A stretch of 64,000 nt of DNA from Jejuia sp040720935. GTDB taxonomy: Bacteria > Bacteroidota > Bacteroidia > Flavobacteriales > Flavobacteriaceae. Of the stretch, positions 34,797 through 45,500 are shown in pieces. The stretch is from positions 100,228 through 164,227 of the forward strand of contig NZ_JBFDAE010000011.1 in assembly GCF_040720935.1 (NCBI RefSeq). The letters are read 5' to 3'. Positions within the stretch are counted from its first letter, which is position 1. Each line of letters begins with the position of its first letter. Below the pieces are notes generated by a model, which was given only the letters and a program-made list of their open reading frames with translations, made no database searches and was not told the origin of the DNA. The position numbers and the translations under genes were made by a program.

Positions 34797-34892
34797 TATA
34801 TTTGCCCTGAACCGTTAAAGACACTCAGGAGTGTGTCTGTCCTTCGCGAAAGGATATCGTTCATGCCCAAAGTGCATGCTTTGGGCTTTTTT
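34797..34892 (+). ncRNA. Candidate small RNA / structured element, copy B
   Basis: A plus-strand TATATTTG box (34797-34804) is followed by AGACACTC/GTGTCT pairing, the conserved CTTCGCGAAAGGATAT block shared with copy A, and an intrinsic terminator GCCCAAAG/CTTTGGGC (34865-34886) with six T's. This makes a self-contained unit of about 82 nt, opposite in direction to the surrounding genes. It may instead act on the minus strand as a 5'-UTR structure. The pairing AGACC/GGTCT in copy A changes to AGACAC/GTGTCT here, which looks like compensatory change. Confidence 0.5.
34865..34892 (+). terminator. Intrinsic terminator of the candidate small RNA
   Basis: GCCCAAAG-TGCATG-CTTTGGGC followed by TTTTTT on the plus strand; no T-run on the minus strand, so it does not serve the VKOR gene. 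Confidence 0.8.
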
Positions 34893-36480
34893 ATTGCAGT
34901 ACATCGGTTAAATCTTCCACACTATATTCCCTTGGCAGCTCATGGCCGTTAATGAACAGGGTTGGCGTATGGGCTATTTTTTCTGCATCGCACCATGTGC
35001 GCATCGCTTCTATCTTATGGTTTTGGCTATCCAGTTCGCCGTTCATGGGGTATTTGTTTGCAAACGCCTCATAATCCTTTTTATCCTCCAAGTACCATTC
35101 ATCCAAGGCCTGTTGGGTTCTTTTTTTATCCCCTTTCGCATCAATGGCCAAAAAATGGCTTACCGGTTTTCCTATGGTGTCCGTACTCGATTTTGCCGTA
35201 AACAGTATCTGTAAATTTATTTTGCCAGCATTAACTAAACCTTCCAAAACGGTGTGTGCCTTGGCACAGGGCCCGCAATAAGGGTTGCAGACCTTAATCA
35301 CATTATATTTTGCCGATGTACTGGTCAGGGAAATCCCCAAACCTTCCAAGCTGGTTTCTATTTTTCTGGATTTTAATAGCAGGCCATCCAAAACGTCGGG
35401 ATTGTTTTTTATTTTTTTAAGCCCTCGCTTATAGAGGTTAAGCTCTTTTTTGTTTTCCAATAATGGCTTTAATACGCTCCACACCATAATTGGGATTAAA
35501 AACAAGAGCCCCAGTAACGGGAATTCTGAAAAGCTAAAGGTCGATTTGTAAAATCCTCCCAAAAACACAAGTGCTATTTCCGCAATGAGAATTATCTGAA
35601 CCATGATGCAAAACTTGCACCATTGCTTAATTACAACCGCTTGGTAATAGAGTGAGCTTATAACTATGGGGAATGTTGCAAAACTGATGATCCCCAAGAG
35701 CGATAGAGAGGCTATTGAAAACTTATATATTGTTAAATACAGCAACGAACTAAAAAAATAGGAGAACACGAGCAAACTTAAACTTAAACTTAAACTTAAA
35801 TGCCCTTTAAAAAGTTTTGCATATTTAGAGCCCAATACAGCATTACAGTTTATTTTGCTACCTGCACCTCCTTGACAAAAGCTCTGCAAGGTGGGGTTAT
35901 ATTGGTCTATTTCAAACCATAAAAGCAACACGCCCACTGCCAGCCCGCCTAATTTTAAGATGGTGTAAAATATTGGAGAAACACTAAAAACAGCACCAGT
36001 ACTAAATAGACCTGAAACCATCCAACCGACAAACAGAACCCCAATGATTATAGTCAATACATTGTAAGTTCTTTTTTCGGCAAGTGTTTTTTCTATGTTG
36101 GGCTCTTTGGAATCTTTTGTGGTTTCTGCGAGCAAACAGATTCCCGTCCAGATTTTTAAAAAATCGGCTTTGACAGTATTTATCAGTGTATCCTTCTCAT
36201 CATAGTATGATACCTCTTGGTCCGTAATACTTTTAACAACATAAAATAAAGAACCGCTATTGTCTTGAACCTGCACAATACATGGCACGGGTATAGTATC
36301 CAGTTTTTCTGCCTCAATCCTTATCCCCAGATTTTCTATGTTGTACCTATCCAAAGTATCGGTAATGGCCAATAAGCTGGTATGGTCTGGATGTGACAGT
36401 AGCGCATCATAGATATATTTAGTATGCTGAATATACAGCAAGGATAGAAGTCTCGTGGTGGCTGAAATGGAATTATCCAT
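34891..36480 (-). CDS. C39-like/VKOR/thioredoxin fusion, disulfide-forming membrane enzyme
   Basis: 529 residues in three parts. Residues 1-120 look like a C39 peptidase-like domain without the catalytic Cys/His pair (PCIVQVQDNSGSLFYVV, WTGICLLAE). Residues 140-335 form a VKOR domain with CQGGAGSKINC (Cys202, Cys212) and QWCKFC (Cys288, Cys291) among five or so helices. Residues 385-529 form a DsbA/thioredoxin-like domain with CNPYCGPC (Cys402/Cys405). VKOR-Trx fusions oxidise protein thiols using quinone. It is the first gene of the cluster and should supply disulfides to the Cys-rich peptides; the degenerate C39-like part may bind their leaders. A TTAAGT hexamer is repeated four times (LSLSLSLSLL, 227-236). 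Confidence 0.88.
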   Translation of the reverse strand: MDNSISATTRLLSLLYIQHTKYIYDALLSHPDHTSLLAITDTLDRYNIENLGIRIEAEKLDTIPVPCIVQVQDNSGSLFYVVKSITDQEVSYYDEKDTLINTVKADFLKIWTGICLLAETTKDSKEPNIEKTLAEKRTYNVLTIIIGVLFVGWMVSGLFSTGAVFSVSPIFYTILKLGGLAVGVLLLWFEIDQYNPTLQSFCQGGAGSKINCNAVLGSKYAKLFKGHLSLSLSLSLLVFSYFFSSLLYLTIYKFSIASLSLLGIISFATFPIVISSLYYQAVVIKQWCKFCIMVQIILIAEIALVFLGGFYKSTFSFSEFPLLGLLFLIPIMVWSVLKPLLENKKELNLYKRGLKKIKNNPDVLDGLLLKSRKIETSLEGLGISLTSTSAKYNVIKVCNPYCGPCAKAHTVLEGLVNAGKINLQILFTAKSSTDTIGKPVSHFLAIDAKGDKKRTQQALDEWYLEDKKDYEAFANKYPMNGELDSQNHKIEAMRTWCDAEKIAHTPTLFINGHELPREYSVEDLTDVLQ

Positions 36481-36857
36481 GACAATTACTAATTTGAAAT
36501 TTTAGCAACTAAGGGAGAAACTACATAAAAGTAAAAATAATTTTTTATTGAAACAAAAGAAATCTCATCATCATAACCATCATGTTTATTTAAAAGGTTT
36601 TATTGTTTTGCTAATCTAAAGGATTCACAGAGTATTTTTCGACTTTGAAAACTTTATACACTATGGATTTACTGATTACTGCGACTGAGACTGTTTACCG
36701 TAAACTGAGACTGTATTTTGACGGAAGACAGATGACCGATGACAGGTAAATTGGGCTATGATGGGAAATTGTTGGCGGAATATTTAAATATAGACAAAAC
36801 TAACTGAAAACTGCGACTGAGACTGTAAACTAAATACTGCCAACTGCCTACTAAAAC
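36481..36857. repeat. Intergenic region with short GACTGAGACTG repeats
   Basis: No gene seen. The segment GACTGAGACTGT or ACTGAGACTGT occurs three times (near 36682, 36704 and 36817) with related ACTGC words between them. The promoter of the minus-strand cluster should lie near 36490-36560, but no full TAnnTTTG box was found. Confidence 0.5.
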
Positions 36858-39206
36858 CTACCCAATCACTTCCAACTTCGCAAAACGCAACAACAACTTC
36901 TTGCTTCCACCTGTTTCAAACTTTATTTCTGCTTTGGTATCTGCACCTTGTCCTTCAATTTTAATGACCTCGCCATTACCAAAACGGATGTGTTTTACAA
37001 TATTGCCAACTGCTAACTTATTATCAAACAAATTTGCTGCACCATTACTGGTTTTTGAAACTGGTTTTAAGTGTTTTGGTGTTGACACCTGAAATTTTTC
37101 AGGTTCAGATTTTGAAGTTCCTTTTTTGCGTTCAATTGTTTTTGCGGGCTTAAACCTTATTTTATTTGGAGACACTTTATTAGGTTCTACATCCCCAAAA
37201 ATACTGGAATCCAACATCGGGTTATAACGTCGTTCTTCAATTGGTGTGACAATATCTAAATACTCTTCATCAATTTCTTCAATAAATCGGCTGGGTTCAG
37301 AATCAATCAATTTTCCCCATCGGTATCTGGATAAAGCATAGGTTAAATAGGCTTGTTTTTCGGCCCTGGTCAACGCTACGTAAAATAAACGTCGCTCCTC
37401 CTCCAATTCACTTCGGGTGTTCATACTCATCGCACTTGGGAATAAATCTTCCTCTAAACCAACGATAAATACATACGGAAATTCCAAGCCCTTTGCTAAA
37501 TGTATCGTCATTAACGCCACATGATCTTTGTCGCCTTTATCGGCATCTAAATCGGTCGCCAAGGCCACATCCTCTAAAAATTCAGCTAAATTACCCGTAG
37601 TGTCTGCAACTTCTTTTTGACCTTCCACAAAGTCTTTCATACCGTTTAAAAGCTCTTCAATATTTTCCATTTTAGCAACACCTTCTGGCGTGCCGTCTTT
37701 ATTGAATTCTTTTATCAAACCCGTTGTTCTGGTCACATGTTCTGCCAATTCAAAAACATCGGCAGTTTGATTTAACACTTGGAAACTTTCAATTAAGGTT
37801 ACAAAATTTTGAAGTTTTGTTCGCGTTCCAGAGTTGATCTTAACATCGGTTTTATCAATGTTTTTCATCACTTCAAAAATGGTACGTCCATAACCATTTG
37901 CCGAAACTATCAACTTATCGACCGTAGTTTGTCCAATGCCACGAGGCGGAAAATTAATCACTCTTTTTAAAGCTTCCTCATCGGCAGGGTTTATAATCAA
38001 CCGTAAATAAGACAGTACATCCTTAATTTCCTTCCGTTGGTAAAACGATAAACCACCATAAATTCTATAAGGAATATCTCGTTTTCGCAACGCATCCTCT
38101 ATAGCACGGGATTGCGCATTGGTTCTATAAAGAATTGCGAAATCACTATTTTGCAACTGATGTTGCATTTTGTTTTCCCAAATGGTACTTGCCACATAAC
38201 GGCCTTCGTCGCCATCGGTTAACGAACGATTTACTTTTATTTTCGCACCTTCATCATTGGCGGTCCAAACTATTTTATCAAGTTTCGTCTGGTTTTTATC
38301 GATGATGGAATTTGCAGCATTAACTATGTTTTTTGTAGAACGGTAATTTTGCTCCAGTCGAAACACTTTTACATCATCATAATCTTTTTGAAAGTTTAAA
38401 ATATTATTGATATTCGCTCCGCGGAAGGCATAAATACTTTGCGCATCATCTCCAACGACACATATATTTTGGAATTTATCTGACAACGCCCGCACTATTA
38501 AATACTGCGAATGGTTTGTATCCTGATACTCATCCACTAAAATATATTTGAATCGGTTTTGGTATTTAGCCAATACTTCAGGAAAACGGGTCAAAAGTTC
38601 ATTGGTTTTCAACAGTAAATCATCAAAATCCATTGCGCCAGCTTTAAAACAGCGCTCAACATAAGCTTTATAAATATCTCCCATTCTTGGGCGACGCGCC
38701 ATGGTATCGGCTTCCTTTAATTCTGGATTTTGAAAATAAGCACGTACTGTAATCAAACTGTTTTTATAGGATGAAATACGAGAACGCACCTGTTTGTACT
38801 TGTAGATATCCTTATCCAATTGCATTTCCTTAATGATGGAAGCAATCAATCTATCGGAATCTTGGGTATCATAAATCGTGAAATTACTTGGGTAGCCTAA
38901 TCTATCAGCTTCAATACGCAGGATTTTAGCAAACACAGAGTGAAAGGTCCCCATCCATAAATTCTTCGCTTCGCTTGCACCAACAATAGATGCAATACGG
39001 TCTTTCATTTCCCGAGCTGCCTTATTGGTAAAGGTTAATGATAGGATATTAAACGGATCAATCCCCTTGCTCATCATGTAAGCAATCCGAAAGGTAAGCA
39101 CACGGGTTTTCCCAGATCCCGCTCCCGCAATGACTATCATGGGGCCGTCAACCTGAATGGTGGGCTCTAATTGTGCGCTATTTAACTGACTTAAATATTT
39201 CTCCAA
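36858..39206 (-). CDS. pcrA: ATP-dependent DNA helicase PcrA/UvrD
   Basis: 782 residues, superfamily 1A. Motifs appear in order: GAGSGKTRVLTFRIAYM (Walker A), FTNKAAREMKDRI, LVDEYQDTNHSQY (motif II), VVGDDAQSIYAFRGA, LEQNYRST, LMTIHLAKGLEFPYVFI and VALTRAEKQAYL. The C-terminal tail ends in a Tudor-like KHIRFGNGEVIKIEGQG segment that binds RNA polymerase in PcrA proteins. It functions in repair and clearing of replication obstacles. Confidence 0.96.
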   Translation of the reverse strand: MEKYLSQLNSAQLEPTIQVDGPMIVIAGAGSGKTRVLTFRIAYMMSKGIDPFNILSLTFTNKAAREMKDRIASIVGASEAKNLWMGTFHSVFAKILRIEADRLGYPSNFTIYDTQDSDRLIASIIKEMQLDKDIYKYKQVRSRISSYKNSLITVRAYFQNPELKEADTMARRPRMGDIYKAYVERCFKAGAMDFDDLLLKTNELLTRFPEVLAKYQNRFKYILVDEYQDTNHSQYLIVRALSDKFQNICVVGDDAQSIYAFRGANINNILNFQKDYDDVKVFRLEQNYRSTKNIVNAANSIIDKNQTKLDKIVWTANDEGAKIKVNRSLTDGDEGRYVASTIWENKMQHQLQNSDFAILYRTNAQSRAIEDALRKRDIPYRIYGGLSFYQRKEIKDVLSYLRLIINPADEEALKRVINFPPRGIGQTTVDKLIVSANGYGRTIFEVMKNIDKTDVKINSGTRTKLQNFVTLIESFQVLNQTADVFELAEHVTRTTGLIKEFNKDGTPEGVAKMENIEELLNGMKDFVEGQKEVADTTGNLAEFLEDVALATDLDADKGDKDHVALMTIHLAKGLEFPYVFIVGLEEDLFPSAMSMNTRSELEEERRLFYVALTRAEKQAYLTYALSRYRWGKLIDSEPSRFIEEIDEEYLDIVTPIEERRYNPMLDSSIFGDVEPNKVSPNKIRFKPAKTIERKKGTSKSEPEKFQVSTPKHLKPVSKTSNGAANLFDNKLAVGNIVKHIRFGNGEVIKIEGQGADTKAEIKFETGGSKKLLLRFAKLEVIG

Positions 39207-39356
39207 TGTTATTTCTTTTTCAATATGTGAAAATAACCATTGTTAGTGGGATAATAAATCAGATTTATCAATAATTATAAACAATTAGCCGATTTGTTAC
39301 AGTTTTTTATTTTTAAATATCTTTACAATTCTGTTGAATTAAAATTCATAATACAT

Positions 39357-40922
39357 ATGTTAGATTTTTTAAGTCAAATTCCTTGGTGGTTATGGGTTTT
39401 AATATGCTTATTGCTAATAGCTATTCGCGATATCTTTTTCCAAAAGGCCCATACTATCAGTCATAACTATCCTGTGGTTGGGCATTTAAGATATTGGTTG
39501 GAAAGTATTGGTCCAGAAATGCGCCAATATTTTGTAGCCAATAATCGAGAAGAATTGCCTTTTAACCGGATAGAGCGCGGTTGGGTATATGCCTCGGCAA
39601 AAAGGGAAAATAATTACGAGGGTTTTGGAACCGACAGGGATATTTATGCGCATCACCATATTTTTATCAATAATGCGATGATGCCTTATAAACTTCCTGA
39701 AAACCATCCTAATAAAATTGATAAAACATTTTTACCCTGCGCAAAGGTTATGGGCGCATTTAATAAACGTAAAACGCCTTATCGTCCAGCATCAGTTATA
39801 AATGTTTCGGCTATGAGTTTTGGTTCACTTTCCGCGAAAGCGATAGAATCCTTAAACAAAGGCGTTAAAATTGCAGGTGCTTATCACAATACAGGAGAAG
39901 GTGGCCTATCTCCTTATCATAAAAACGGCGGCGATGTAATATTTCACTTTGGAACCGGCTATTTTGGTGTTCGTGCCGAAGATGGTGGTTTTTCTATGGA
40001 AAAGATGGTAAAGTTGGTTGAAGACCATCCGTTTGTGAGAGCTATTGAGGTAAAACTATCGCAAGGAGCAAAACCAGGAAAGGGCGGTGTGCTTCCAGGT
40101 GCAAAAATCACAAAACAAATAGCCGAAATTAGAGGTGTTGAGGTTGGTAAAGATGTACTATCCCCTCCAAACCACAAAGCGTTTTCCAACGTTCCTGAAA
40201 TGGTAGATTTTATTGAAGCTATTGCTGAAAAGACTGGGCTTCCGGTTGGCATTAAAGCGGCTATTGGAAAATTAGAACAATGGGAAGAACTAGCCGATAT
40301 TATGAAAAAAACAGGAAAGGGCCCGGATTTTATTACTGTTGACGGTGGTGAAGGCGGAACTGGTGCTGCACCTCCAAGTTTTGCAGACCATGTTTCTTTG
40401 CCATGGGTATATGGATTTAGTGATGTGTATAAACTTTTTAAAGCAAAAGGTTTAAGTGAACGGATTGTGTTTATAGGAAGTGGGAAACTTGGTTTTCCTG
40501 CTAAAGCTGCCATGGCATTTGCTATGGGCGCAGATTGTATTAATGTGGCTCGTGAAGCCATGATGAGTATTGGTTGTATTCAGGCGCAAGTATGTCATAC
40601 TAACCGTTGTCCCAGCGGAATTGCCACTCAAAGCAAGTGGTTGCAAAATGGGATTGACCCTACTCTAAAATCCGTAAGATTAGCACAGTATTTTAAAACC
40701 TTTAGAAAAGAATTGGTTGAAATTACGCATGCAGCTGGTTATGAACACCCATGTGAATTTAAAATGAGTGATGTTGAGATTAATGTAGATGACCATAATT
40801 TATCAAAGGAATTAGATAAGACCTACATGTATCAAAAAACACCTGTACCATTTAATGGCATGCAAAATTTGAAAGATTGTGTATATTTGGGAGGTAAACA
40901 TAAAGCAACCCTAGTTAACTAA
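39357..40922 (+). CDS. FMN-binding glutamate synthase-family protein
   Basis: The frame opens at a TTG (39294), but the ATG at 39357 gives the membrane-anchored start MLDFLSQIPWWLWVLICLL and is chosen (521 codons plus stop). The rest is a GltB-like central TIM barrel: INVSAMSFGSLSAKAIESLN, NTGEGGLSPYH, EVKLSQGAKPGKGG, TVDGGEGGTGAAP and ARGAM-like GADCINVAREAMMSIGCIQA with the Cys-rich CHTNRCPSG. Without the amidotransferase domain it is not a full glutamate synthase. A membrane-bound FMN oxidoreductase of unknown substrate is the best description. Confidence 0.85.
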   Translation: MLDFLSQIPWWLWVLICLLLIAIRDIFFQKAHTISHNYPVVGHLRYWLESIGPEMRQYFVANNREELPFNRIERGWVYASAKRENNYEGFGTDRDIYAHHHIFINNAMMPYKLPENHPNKIDKTFLPCAKVMGAFNKRKTPYRPASVINVSAMSFGSLSAKAIESLNKGVKIAGAYHNTGEGGLSPYHKNGGDVIFHFGTGYFGVRAEDGGFSMEKMVKLVEDHPFVRAIEVKLSQGAKPGKGGVLPGAKITKQIAEIRGVEVGKDVLSPPNHKAFSNVPEMVDFIEAIAEKTGLPVGIKAAIGKLEQWEELADIMKKTGKGPDFITVDGGEGGTGAAPPSFADHVSLPWVYGFSDVYKLFKAKGLSERIVFIGSGKLGFPAKAAMAFAMGADCINVAREAMMSIGCIQAQVCHTNRCPSGIATQSKWLQNGIDPTLKSVRLAQYFKTFRKELVEITHAAGYEHPCEFKMSDVEINVDDHNLSKELDKTYMYQKTPVPFNGMQNLKDCVYLGGKHKATLVN

Positions 40923-40938
40923 CTTAACCACTATCAAT

Positions 40939-41460
40939 ATGGAATCCAGCAGAATTATAGACTTATTTTTATTTACAATACCGTCCTTAATTACAGGATT
41001 GATTGCTTATTATTTTTTCAAGACTCATACGGAAAATGAAGATGGTCGCAGACGGTTTTTATTAAAGAAAGATTTACAAACTACCTCTCTACCGCTACGC
41101 CTTCAGGCCTATGAAAGATTAACATTATTCTTGGAGCGCATTTCACCAAACAAACTATTATTAAGAGTAATACCAACATCCTCAGATAAAGATGCTTATG
41201 AAGCTTTATTGATACAAAGTATTCAACAGGAAATGGAGCATAATTTAGCACAACAAATTTATGTAAGTGAGAAATGTTGGAGCGTTATATGTACAGCAAA
41301 AAGTGCGACTGTTCAATTAATTCGAAAAGCAAATCTTTCTGAAAAAACAGATTCTGCAAATAAATTGCGCGAAGTGCTTTTAACTGAAATGATGGAACGC
41401 CATTCTCCTAGTGATGCAGCAATTTCAATTTTAAAAGAAGAAGTTAGTGAGTTGTTTTAG
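40939..41460 (+). CDS. Conserved-looking membrane-anchored protein, unknown function
   Basis: 173 residues. One N-terminal transmembrane helix (IIDLFLFTIPSLITGLIAYYFF) is followed by an all-alpha cytoplasmic domain with LPLRLQAYERLTLFLERI, EMEHNLAQQIYVSEKCW and SPSDAAISILKEEV. No named family recognised; proteins of this look are common in Flavobacteriia. It starts 16 nt after the glutamate-synthase-like gene and ends 4 nt from the convergent patatin gene. Confidence 0.75.
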   Translation: MESSRIIDLFLFTIPSLITGLIAYYFFKTHTENEDGRRRFLLKKDLQTTSLPLRLQAYERLTLFLERISPNKLLLRVIPTSSDKDAYEALLIQSIQQEMEHNLAQQIYVSEKCWSVICTAKSATVQLIRKANLSEKTDSANKLREVLLTEMMERHSPSDAAISILKEEVSELF

Positions 41461-41464
41461 ATGG

Positions 41465-42379
41465 CTATTTATCCAACCTCAACTCATTAGATTTGGCCTG
41501 TTCACATTTTTCCTGGGCATATTCCCAACCTTGCTCCCACCAAGATGTCATTAATTTTTTATTGAAGATTAATGAGTTTTCGGTAAGTTTAGTTGGTGTG
41601 TAATACAAATTAAGTTTTACATCTTTATTTTTTGCGGCCAGCTTACCAATCATGATATCATTGCGTTCTAACTGATCTGCTAAATGCCCAAATAGGTTTA
41701 TCATCAATGAAAAAGGGTTTTTCCCTAACACCTTATTATACTCTAAGGATTCTGATTCTAAAACAATAGCATCTACTTCTGTTGCGCCTCTTAAAATAGC
41801 TTCTCGTATTGGAATGACACAGCCCAATCCGCCATCGGCATATTCAAAACCATTCTTTTTAACTAAAGACATAAATGGAATATAGTTACAGGAAATCCAA
41901 ATCCAATCGCAAAATTCATCATAGGTAAAATCCTTGATCGACTTATACTCTACCCTGTTTTTAGAAAGGTTAGAAACTGTTACAACAACATCATCCTTTG
42001 TGGTTTTTATCTTATCAAACTCTTCTTTGCCAAAATGCTTTTTAATGTGGCGTTTTAGAGCTTTGCTTTCACCAAAAGTGCGCTTAAATTTAATAAACTG
42101 CCACAATACATTTAAAAAGTCAATGGAAACGAATTCCCGATTTCCTTTTTTCCTTAAAACGAACGGATTGACACTAAATATATCATGCTGTTGCACATTG
42201 GTATATACATCATACAATTTATCAATTTCGCCAGCAGCCAAATGTGGCACCAATAAACTCCCTGTTGAAGTCCCAAGAAATATATCATAATCACGTCCTT
42301 CAACCTCCATTAAATATTGTGCAACACCTCCGGCATAGGCACCTTTACTTCCTCCTCCTGATATGACTAGGGCTTTCAT
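41465..42379 (-). CDS. Patatin-like phospholipase
   Basis: 304 residues. The patatin motifs are present: oxyanion GGGSKGAYAGG at 8-18, nucleophile GTSTG with Ser38, and the catalytic Asp in YADGGLG. There is no signal peptide, so it is probably cytoplasmic or membrane-associated. Bacterial patatins hydrolyse phospholipid acyl esters; the precise substrate is unknown. Confidence 0.9.
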   Translation of the reverse strand: MKALVISGGGSKGAYAGGVAQYLMEVEGRDYDIFLGTSTGSLLVPHLAAGEIDKLYDVYTNVQQHDIFSVNPFVLRKKGNREFVSIDFLNVLWQFIKFKRTFGESKALKRHIKKHFGKEEFDKIKTTKDDVVVTVSNLSKNRVEYKSIKDFTYDEFCDWIWISCNYIPFMSLVKKNGFEYADGGLGCVIPIREAILRGATEVDAIVLESESLEYNKVLGKNPFSLMINLFGHLADQLERNDIMIGKLAAKNKDVKLNLYYTPTKLTENSLIFNKKLMTSWWEQGWEYAQEKCEQAKSNELRLDK

Positions 42380-42573
42380 ATGTCTTTTTTAATTTATAAA
42401 TATAACTAAATAAGGTATTACAAGTAAAAGATACATTTACAATCGTAAAATTATTTGGTATGATACCCAACTCTAGGTATTTTAAAGGAAAAAAATACAT
42501 TATTTCGATTTTTATGGGAGTAGCTTAAAAAGAATATATATTTTAGTCTCAGCTATTAACTTAACTTTTATGT

Positions 42574-45500
42574 ATGCTGAAGAAATGTTTTCTTGTTGCA
42601 TTATTTTCCTCATTAATAATTGCTTCATTTTTCGGACTAAACTTTACAGAATATCAAGATTTTCAATCGGTTAATAAAGGGTTGTCTTTTATAAATCATA
42701 ATAGTTCTAAATTAGTATTACCGCCTTCGGCTACAATTTCTGGAACTACCGATGTTTGTATAAACAGCACGCCCCAACCAGAAATCACGTTTACCGGTTC
42801 TGGCGGCACAGCCCCATATACATTTACATACACCCTTAATGGCGGTGGGAATTTAACAATAGTTACTACCGGATCTAACGATTCTGTTGATTTGGCTGTG
42901 AGTACCGCTACAGCTGGAACCTTTACGTATCAATTGGTGTCTGTTGAAGATAGTTTAGGTGATGTTACCAACTTAAATAGCTCTGCAACAATAACTGTTA
43001 ATGAGTTACCAACGGTAGATTTCACTTTTAACAACGATGATACGTGCTCTGGAACACCAGTAAATTTTACATCAAATGTTACTGGGGCTGCCCCTTTTAG
43101 CTATAGTTGGACATTTAGTGGTGGTGGCAGTTCTACAAGCAATAATCCCACACATGAATTTACATCTCTAGGGTGCGGCAATCAAATATTCAATGCTACG
43201 CTTACCGTTACGGACAACAATGGTTGTACAGCTTCAATTATGAAACAAGTTACGGTAAGACAAAAACCTTTGTTGGAATTTTATGATGTTGATAGCAGAT
43301 TTGATCCCTTTAATAACTGTGGAAACAATACTACAGATCCGTCTTACACCATTAATGTCGATATTGATAATGTTTCAACCTGTCTGAATTCTTATGATGT
43401 AGATTGGGGAGATGGCAGTCCAGTTGAAACGGGCGTTACGTTTCCGGCGAGCCATACCTATACGCAATTAGGCTCTTTCAATATGGATATTACGGGTAAT
43501 GGCACCAATTGTGACAATACCGTACGTTACCTCATAAAAAATTCCAGTAACCCTACCGGATCTATCGTAAATCCCGGAAACACCGTAAATTTATGTACGC
43601 CTGCAAATCCGTTGGAATTTGCTATTGGCTCTTGGGCATCAAATCCTCCCGATACCAATTATTTTGTGGATTTTGGAGATGGTGCAAGCGCAATTTATTC
43701 ACAAGCACAATTAGAAGCCTCTATATATTTTAATGCTGCGGATCCTGTTAATTCGCAAGATTTTCCGATACCGCATACATATACGTCAACAAGTTGTCCA
43801 GATTTCTATACTGTGGTTTTATTGATTACGACATCATGTGGGCAAACAAATTTAACTGCTGGTCCGATAATTATTCTGAGAAAACCAGAGGTTGATTTTG
43901 AAGACCCTCCAACAAGTTGTGTTAATACACCTGTTTTGTTTGAAAACACCTCTTTAGATGGTTATACCAACAATTGTGCGGTTAACGATGGATATTTCTG
44001 GGACTTTGGTGACGGAACAACATCGAATGATAGGAATCCAACGCACACCTATACCACAACAGGAACTTTCACGGTGTCGCTTTATGCTGAAAATTCCTGT
44101 GGTGTTACCAATACCGTGACTAAAACAATTTGTATTGAACCTGAACTGGTTGCAGATTTTACTCTAGATAGCGCTAATGGCTGTACACCACTCGCCGTAC
44201 AAGCTACTAATACTACAGATTTAACGGATAGCTGTGGCGGCGTTACCTATTTATGGGAAGTTGCATATACTCCAGGTTTTTGTGGGACTAGTTTCGGGCA
44301 ATGGAGATTTACCAATGGCACAGATGAAGCATCTGCTTCTCCTTCTTTTGAATTTATCAGCGCGGGAACTTATACCCTTACACTTACGACTACAAATACC
44401 TGCGGCACCGATTCTGTTTCCCAAAATATAGAAGTTAAACGCCCACCAACGAATACAATTAATGCCATTGCAGATTTTTGTGGAACTGCTTCCATAACAC
44501 CTACTGCAAATGTAAATACCTGTGCTCCTGTTTCAGAAACCATTACTTACAGTTGGGACTTTCCGGGAGGAACACCAGCAACGGCAAACACCTTAGATCC
44601 AGGGACCATAGTTTATAATACACCGGGGAATTATCAAGTTACCTTTAGTGTCACTTCAAGTTGCGGCACGACAACAGATACAGAGGACTTTGTAATCAAT
44701 GAAATTCCTACGCTAACAAATACTGATTTAACGCAGACCATTTGTTCTGGAACAGATACTGCCCCAGTTAATCTGACATCTGATGTTACTGGAACAACTT
44801 ACACGTGGACTGCAACTGCACCTGCTGGCGTTACAGGATTTATTCCTAACGGAAATTCTGATGTTATTCCTGCTCAAACGATATTCAACTCTAATACAAC
44901 TTCCGAAGATGTCACTTTTACCATTACACCTTCAAACGGCACCTGTGCTGGTGCTTCCGTAAATTTAGTCATCACAGTTGATCCTGCTCCAGCATATACA
45001 ACTCAGCCACAATCTGAAATAATTTGTTTGAACGGCCCCATAAACCAATTATCAGTTGCTGTTAATGGCCCAGGAACACCAACCTATCAATGGTATAGCA
45101 ATACGGTTAACAATACCACAACCGGAACTGCTATTTCAGGTGAAACCAATGCGACATATACACCTCCAAATAATCCTGTTGGGATTGTTTATTATTATGT
45201 TATTGCATCTTTTACTTCTGGTGCCGGTTGTAATGAAATCACATCAAATGTTGCAACAATCGAAATTGTTGACGGCATTCAAATAGATACTAATCCCATA
45301 GCTACACAAAGTATTTGTGTTGGCGGAGATGTTACTACAGATTTATCGGTAACCCATTCTGGAGGTACGGGAACGGTAACTTATCAATGGTATTCAAACA
45401 CCACTAATTCCAATACAGGGGGCACACCAATAGCGGGAGCTACAGGTATCAATTACCAGCCTCCTACTTTTACAACATCAGGAACTTATTATTATTACAT

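Noticed and set aside
39959..40561. Minus-strand ORF of 200 codons inside the glutamate-synthase-like gene
   Set aside because: Antisense shadow; the plus-strand protein has all family motifs.
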